Under the pieces are notes generated by a model. The model was not told the DNA's origin. It ran no database searches and was given only the letters and a program-made list of their open reading frames with translations. The translations under genes were made by a program, and so were the position numbers. A stretch of 64,000 nt of DNA from contig JACDQD010000002.1 in the NCBI GenBank assembly GCA_019843655.1, forward strand, positions 16,081,154 to 16,145,153. Reading direction: 5' to 3'. Every line of letters begins with the position of its first letter. Positions within the stretch are counted from its first letter, which is position 1. Below, one piece after another: positions 59,337 through 64,000 of this stretch. This DNA is from Lethocerus indicus. Taxonomy: Eukaryota > Arthropoda > Insecta > Hemiptera > Belostomatidae.

Positions 59337-61560
59337 GTAAGTTTATAAACAAGGGTTGTCTGTTATGTACCCAGGCACGGCGTGTAAATGAAAGCGTGAA
59401 AAATGCAACAAATATTTGTTTAGGTTGTATTAGGGTTTATTGGTCACGGTATACATTAAATCACAAGTTAAACCACATTGTGTAGGTTGTCAATTAACCA
59501 TTGTTGCCTGGAAAATAACTCACTAATAAATACGCTTTAAATCTTCATATAACTGGTACTGCTGTACCTGAAGTAGATTACATTGTTTTATTGTATTGAA
59601 CTTTTCCTTTAATTGTTTTTATAGGATTTTCAATTACATATTCGATTGAGTAAAACCGAAACTCGTTCAATATATTTGTCTCAGTAAATTGTAAAACGTT
59701 TGATATATCATGAACAGTTTTGAATTATACACGGTATGTAAGTACTCCCGAATATTTTCAGATTTTAATCTATTATTGGCTTCTTGTTTTCATTACCGGT
59801 CGAACGTTAAATTAACGACCTTTATGCTTGAGTGGTAACCGGGCCAAGCGGCGTTGGTTCACGGATTTGTAATACAACAATGTCTATTTGGCGAGAGGAC
59901 GATACTGTTTTGCATGTTGTTAGCGGCATATTTTTTTATCCGTAATTTGTATTCCGGTGTTCATCGGGGACAGGAGCGGAGGGACGAATAGGGGTTTTGG
60001 CATTAGTGCTGAGGACGTGTTGTCGGTTGATTGTTCGGTGGAAGCTACCGTTGGCCGTTACCGTGGCCGAGCCCCCACCTCCGTGCGGCTATTATCGGTG
60101 ACAATAGGTTTGACACTTGGTGGGTGGGTCCTCCCCAAAAGAAGAAAGAACGACACCTTCTTTTGTATCCTTCTCTCTGGGGGAATCCTCAAATCCTGCA
60201 CTGTACTCGGTTTAACCGTTCTTCCAGCGCGTTCCCTGAAGAATTACTGAAACATAATACCTTAGTTCCGAGACCCAAACTATTCCTCTTTTCAGTTGTC
60301 TCCCCATTGTCTAGTGACCCTGACGTCCTTTGTTACGACAATTTCCCAGAAATAATGTAAAACCGTCGTAATGTCATTTACAATGTTATTCTGAAAACAT
60401 TAACGACTTAAATACTTGCTTCTCTAATGATAAAAATGAATCGTATTCAATGTTAGCGCTTCAGACCTGAACTATTATATATTTTAATATTAAAATTTTT
60501 AATGTTTATTTTCTAAAACTTATCACTGACCTGTTATGAAGCTATTGAGCCAGTGTAATGGTTGCACAAAAACTATCTATTAAGATATAAAGAAGCGGAA
60601 ATTTTTTCCCAATTGCCTAATTTCATGTTTCTAAATTTAGAGTATTTAGCTCTGACTATTAAAATTGTAGGGTCTTAGTTAGTAGGTAAACTCATTAAAA
60701 GTCTTTAGGGAATATTTGAGCAATTTTTAGATAAGGTTTTCAGATGACAGTAAATTGAACAGACCCGACAGGCGCCATTCGTAATGGGTACAAAGCTGTG
60801 AGACAATGCCGGCACAACCTTGTATCTTAATTATTTCCAACTTATCACGCTTCAGTAGCCGTGAACTGTTGCGATTGTCTGTCTTCTTTGTCGAACCAGG
60901 TATTGTTCCAATAAGGAAAGGTATTCTCTCCGTGAAAGCCCTTCATTCGCCATTGTTTCACACTGCTTCCTTCTTCTTCCATGGCAGGGTTCTGCCATTC
61001 CTTCCTTTTCCACTTTTCCTTCCGTACTAGGATGCCATTTTCCCCTTATGAGTTCGTTATATTACCATGTAATCGAAAGTATGTCGGAAAAAGTACATAT
61101 CAATCATACCAACTTCCAAAAAATCAGTTATTATTTTCCTTTTGACTTAACTTTGGTAATATATTTGTAGCGTAACACATTAAAGGTTAATCACTGTTGA
61201 GCACAATATCCCTACATCGTAGATAAATATGACAAATATTTTATGATTTTTATCCGTTATTATTCTACCCAGTCGCGAACGGGACATGCTTGACATTTCA
61301 CGTAGGTAGTAATTTATTCAATGTAGTTGAGACCAAAACAATGAGAGTAATTTAAGGCGTGGCAATGTAGTGGGAACGTAGTCATTATACCATTCTGGGA
61401 ATATGATTTTATATTGTTCCCATTGTCTTACCTCTACATCCTGTTCTCTACTACTGCTCTTGCAGAAAGTATATTTTATTGCAGTTAGCCTTGTCCCCCC
61501 GTAGTTTCACACCTTTAGATGCTGCCTTTGAGCTCGCTCATTTGTTCCTCCCTATTTCAG
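59337..61560 (+). other. Sox21b intron 1 (2224 bp, phase 1, splits the HMG box)
   Basis: The intron begins GTAAGT and ends CTATTTCAG, both close to consensus. It separates KRLG from AEWK inside the HMG box. About 59790-60360 is a GC-richer block with a CATTGTC at 60305 and a TGACAATAGG near 60097. Further CATTGTC/GACAATG sites lie at 60802 and 61421. I see no coding exon inside it. An intronic regulatory element is plausible but unproven. Confidence 0.88.
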
Positions 61561-61755
61561 GTGCGGAATGGAAACTTCTATCAGAAAACGAGAAGAGGCC
61601 GTTCATAGACGAGGCGAAGAGGTTGAGAGCATTGCACATGAAAGAACACCCGGACTACAAATATAGGCCTAGAAGGAAGCCTAAGAGTATGAAGAAGGAA
61701 GGCTACCCGTACACAATGCCTTACCAGTCTGTCTCCATCGACGCACTCAGAGCAG
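61561..61755 (+). CDS. Sox21b: Sox21b-like SoxB2 transcription factor, exon B (second half of HMG box and C-terminal linker)
   Basis: The exon opens after a polypyrimidine tract and CAG (61558-61560). It restores the Gly codon split with exon A and continues [20 protein letters not shown], then [18 protein letters not shown], which completes the HMG box. YRPRRK is the basic tail that usually serves for nuclear import. After the box come [11 protein letters not shown] and [16 protein letters not shown] linker of the KEGYPY...SV..DALRAG type is what I associate with insect Sox21b, and it argues against Dichaete and Sox21a. The exon is 195 nt and ends G|GTAAGA at 61756, again phase 1. The rest of the protein, where Sox21-type proteins carry repression activity, is not in the window. 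The gene is therefore partial. Confidence 0.95.
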
Positions 61756-64000
61756 GTAAGATTCGTAACAACATTATTCTAACCTTTGCAGGGACTTCTC
61801 AAAAATTTTTGCAAATACAAATAATTTGTAGTAATACTTACCAGAATTGACATTTCACTTAAATACACGTCAAGATCTACTCAGTTGATGGAAAGAATCG
61901 TAAGGGCATATCATACCTCTTAGTCAGGGAAGGCAATGCGTTTACTATACGGTATAAGTACCCGGGGATGGTGCGCGCTATTGTAATTTGTACTGGAATT
62001 TTGGAATGGGCACGGAAAGGAGGTGTCCCAGCAGGGTACCCCGGGAGTCCACTGTTCACGCACACCATCCTTCAAATGATACTTATTTATTACCCACTAC
62101 CGTCAAAATACGTAATGTTTTTCGATATTCCACTCATAACCACCGCCCGTTTGTTGGAATTAGCCAAATTATATAAATTAATTTAATAATATATGCATAA
62201 TATATACTGAATTCAGATAGGTAACCAGCTGACTGTTGATTTAAGATTTCCATAGCGCCAACTGAATTTCACTAATGCGCTCTGCGTGTACTCATTCGAG
62301 CAAAATCTGTGACGTTAATTACTTATGGATACTTTAATTATCATAATTGATTGTATTGGAACTTGGATTCTACAATTTGTCACCGAGTCCTTAATTGCCA
62401 AACCGAAAGGAACGACCAAGGCTCGAAGGCATTGTCCGTGGCGGAAGTGTTGCCAGTGTTTGCGGTGGGCGTAAATCACTAGGCCTCTGTTCGGCCCATT
62501 AGGTACTGGACCCCAACAATTAGGACTAACAGGTGGGGGGCAGTTTCGAAACCCCATTCACCCGCGGCCCAAGTCCATACATCAAGTCTGCCTCGTTGAG
62601 AGGGGAGTTATGGGGGTCAGGAGGGCCCTTTGGCGTCACTGCTACCCCCCGCAGGAAACCCTGATATCGCACACTGTGTCTTTATCTATACGGTATAGAC
62701 CTTAATGTTTGATGAACCGAACAGGACAGCTAAGCAGGACTGGGGAATATTTGAATGATTGTGCCACGAGAATAATGATGTATTATAGCATAACAGCTTT
62801 GTTTATTCAGCCGATAATGCGATGGTACAATACCTGATCAAACAGCCTCAAAATATACGAAACAATTAACATAGCATTTTCCTTTGAAATAAAGTTGTCT
62901 ATTTTCTGTTTGGATTACTTGTTGAAAACAAATTCATCACAAACTGTGATGCACGATTTGTTGATATTTTAGAATACTTTCCTGAAACAGAAATACCTTT
63001 TTTAAAATATTATTCTAGTTATCACTAATGTTCGTTTAGTTTGGAGGTGAAGTCTTTGAAATTCCGTGGTCCATGAAGCATCCTGTTAACGTTGACCCCG
63101 ACCTGGGCTCACCGAATCCGGTGCGGGAATGCGTTCTCCGTATTTTCTAAAGGAGCCCGTGCATGAGTGTAGGATTATTGGGTCGATAGCGAGGGGAATG
63201 GTGGAATGTTGAGCGCGGCGAAGGTAAAAGGCCCCGTCCCAGCGGGGCGCCCGGCCCTCTCGCGGGGGCCCCTCACACAAAAAGTGTAAATTACATGTTT
63301 GAATATAAATAAGCTGGCTGGCTGGATTAGGCAGTCTCGTAAACCCACCACCTGGACCTCCCCCCCCCACCAACGCAGACCCCGACAACGACTCCCACCA
63401 CCACCGCCACCTCTCGATCTTCATTAAACAACGTGTCCGTTTTATTTACATCGTGCCCTTATACCGTCTCCTTCCTATGCCACCATTGCCTACGTTTTAA
63501 ATTTTGAGTAGACACCAAAGGCCCAGAGGAATTCCCGAAAACAGATCCCGATATTGGAACATACGATCGGTAATAGAACTTAAACGAGATCAGATATTCC
63601 AGAAACTTGATAGCAACTTCTGTCACAATGTGTTATTACTATTATACCAATTTTCAGATAGTTTAGAATACCTGTTCTGTGGTCTGCGAGGGGTTGGAAT
63701 ACCGTAGATTTCGTGTGTGTCTGTCTCCTCTCTCTCCGGTTTCGGCTGCTCGCCATCTTCAGTAGTGGTGTTAGTCACTTTGGCAATTTGGATGTTTTTT
63801 GGGCCTTGCACTGTCACTGTCACTTGTACTGTGGTGATTATCTGTTTGTCGTATGTATATATATGTGTCTTGTTATTGTGTTTTTGGGGGAAGGATTTTG
63901 TTAATCGGCTTAAATCTATGTCAGATTATCGGTCAAATATATATTTTATCACACAACTGGTCCCAACTATTAGGTTCTGACTTTCGAATATATGACTGGA
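61756..64000 (+). other. Sox21b intron 2, left part (continues past the window)
   Basis: It starts with the donor GTAAGA. No acceptor followed by a convincing Sox C-terminal reading frame is visible before 64000. Contents: AT-rich DNA; a GC-richer block at about 62380-62720 with CATTGTC at 62430; a GC-rich block at about 63060-63430 with C-runs and CCACCACC repeats; and a copy of the hammerhead-bearing repeat family from 63669 on. Confidence 0.75.
63669..64000 (-). mobile_element. Hammerhead-bearing family, copy 7 (antisense, cut by window end)
   Basis: It begins with the outer end AATACCTGTTCTGTGGTCTG and passes through GGGGTTGGAATACCGTAG, an antisense core at about 63737-63761 and the GT-rich internal part, to CGGTCAAATATATATTTTAT and AACTGGTCCCAACTATTAGG near 63970. 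Ribozyme stem III and the GUC are destroyed. The same outer end occurs at 48088 and, inverted, at 56476, which fixes one terminus of the family. It lies inside Sox intron 2. Confidence 0.75.

Overview
The window looks like a piece of an insect nuclear genome. It has AT-rich spacers, long introns with GT..AG borders, many short tandem repeats, decayed mobile elements and no bacterial-style gene packing. The insect order cannot be fixed from the sequence. A hemimetabolous insect such as a hemipteran would fit, but that is a guess.

I can support only one protein-coding gene. It is a group B2 Sox transcription factor near the right end on the plus strand, best matched to insect Sox21b. Exon A (about 59132-59336) carries a short N-terminus and the first half of the HMG box. 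A phase-1 intron of 2224 bp follows. Exon B (61561-61755) finishes the HMG box and continues into a conserved linker, ending at a second phase-1 donor. The remaining exon or exons must lie beyond 64000. The roughly 59 kb to the left is a gene desert.

The desert is patterned. GC-rich blocks of about 0.3-1.3 kb alternate with AT-rich stretches. Many GC-rich blocks, and both Sox introns, carry the 7-mer CATTGTC/GACAATG, a good match to the SoxB binding core. I counted 33 copies by eye, where base composition predicts about 8. At four sites the ATTGT core sits in the loop of a perfect 5-6 bp inverted repeat, and some sites are paired head to head. Strong G-quadruplex motifs, an overlapping double palindrome and a POU octamer cluster also occur in the blocks. 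Cis-regulatory DNA of a SoxB locus with auto- or cross-regulation is the simplest reading, but it is inference.

Mobile DNA includes a dispersed family at about 2482-2840, 5470-5957, 37894-37928 (fragment), 48088-48515, 51675-51765 (miniature), 56172-56476 (foldback) and 63669-64000 (cut by the window end). Its conserved core can fold as a minimal type I hammerhead ribozyme with a GUC cleavage site. Two copies, 5869-5905 and 48433-48469, keep every expected element. That points to a Penelope-like element or animal retrozyme. There are also a 432-bp TTAA-flanked MITE (8655-9086, piggyBac-like), a 576-bp inverted-repeat element (53211-53786), several (TA)n microsatellites and a (TC)30 tract.
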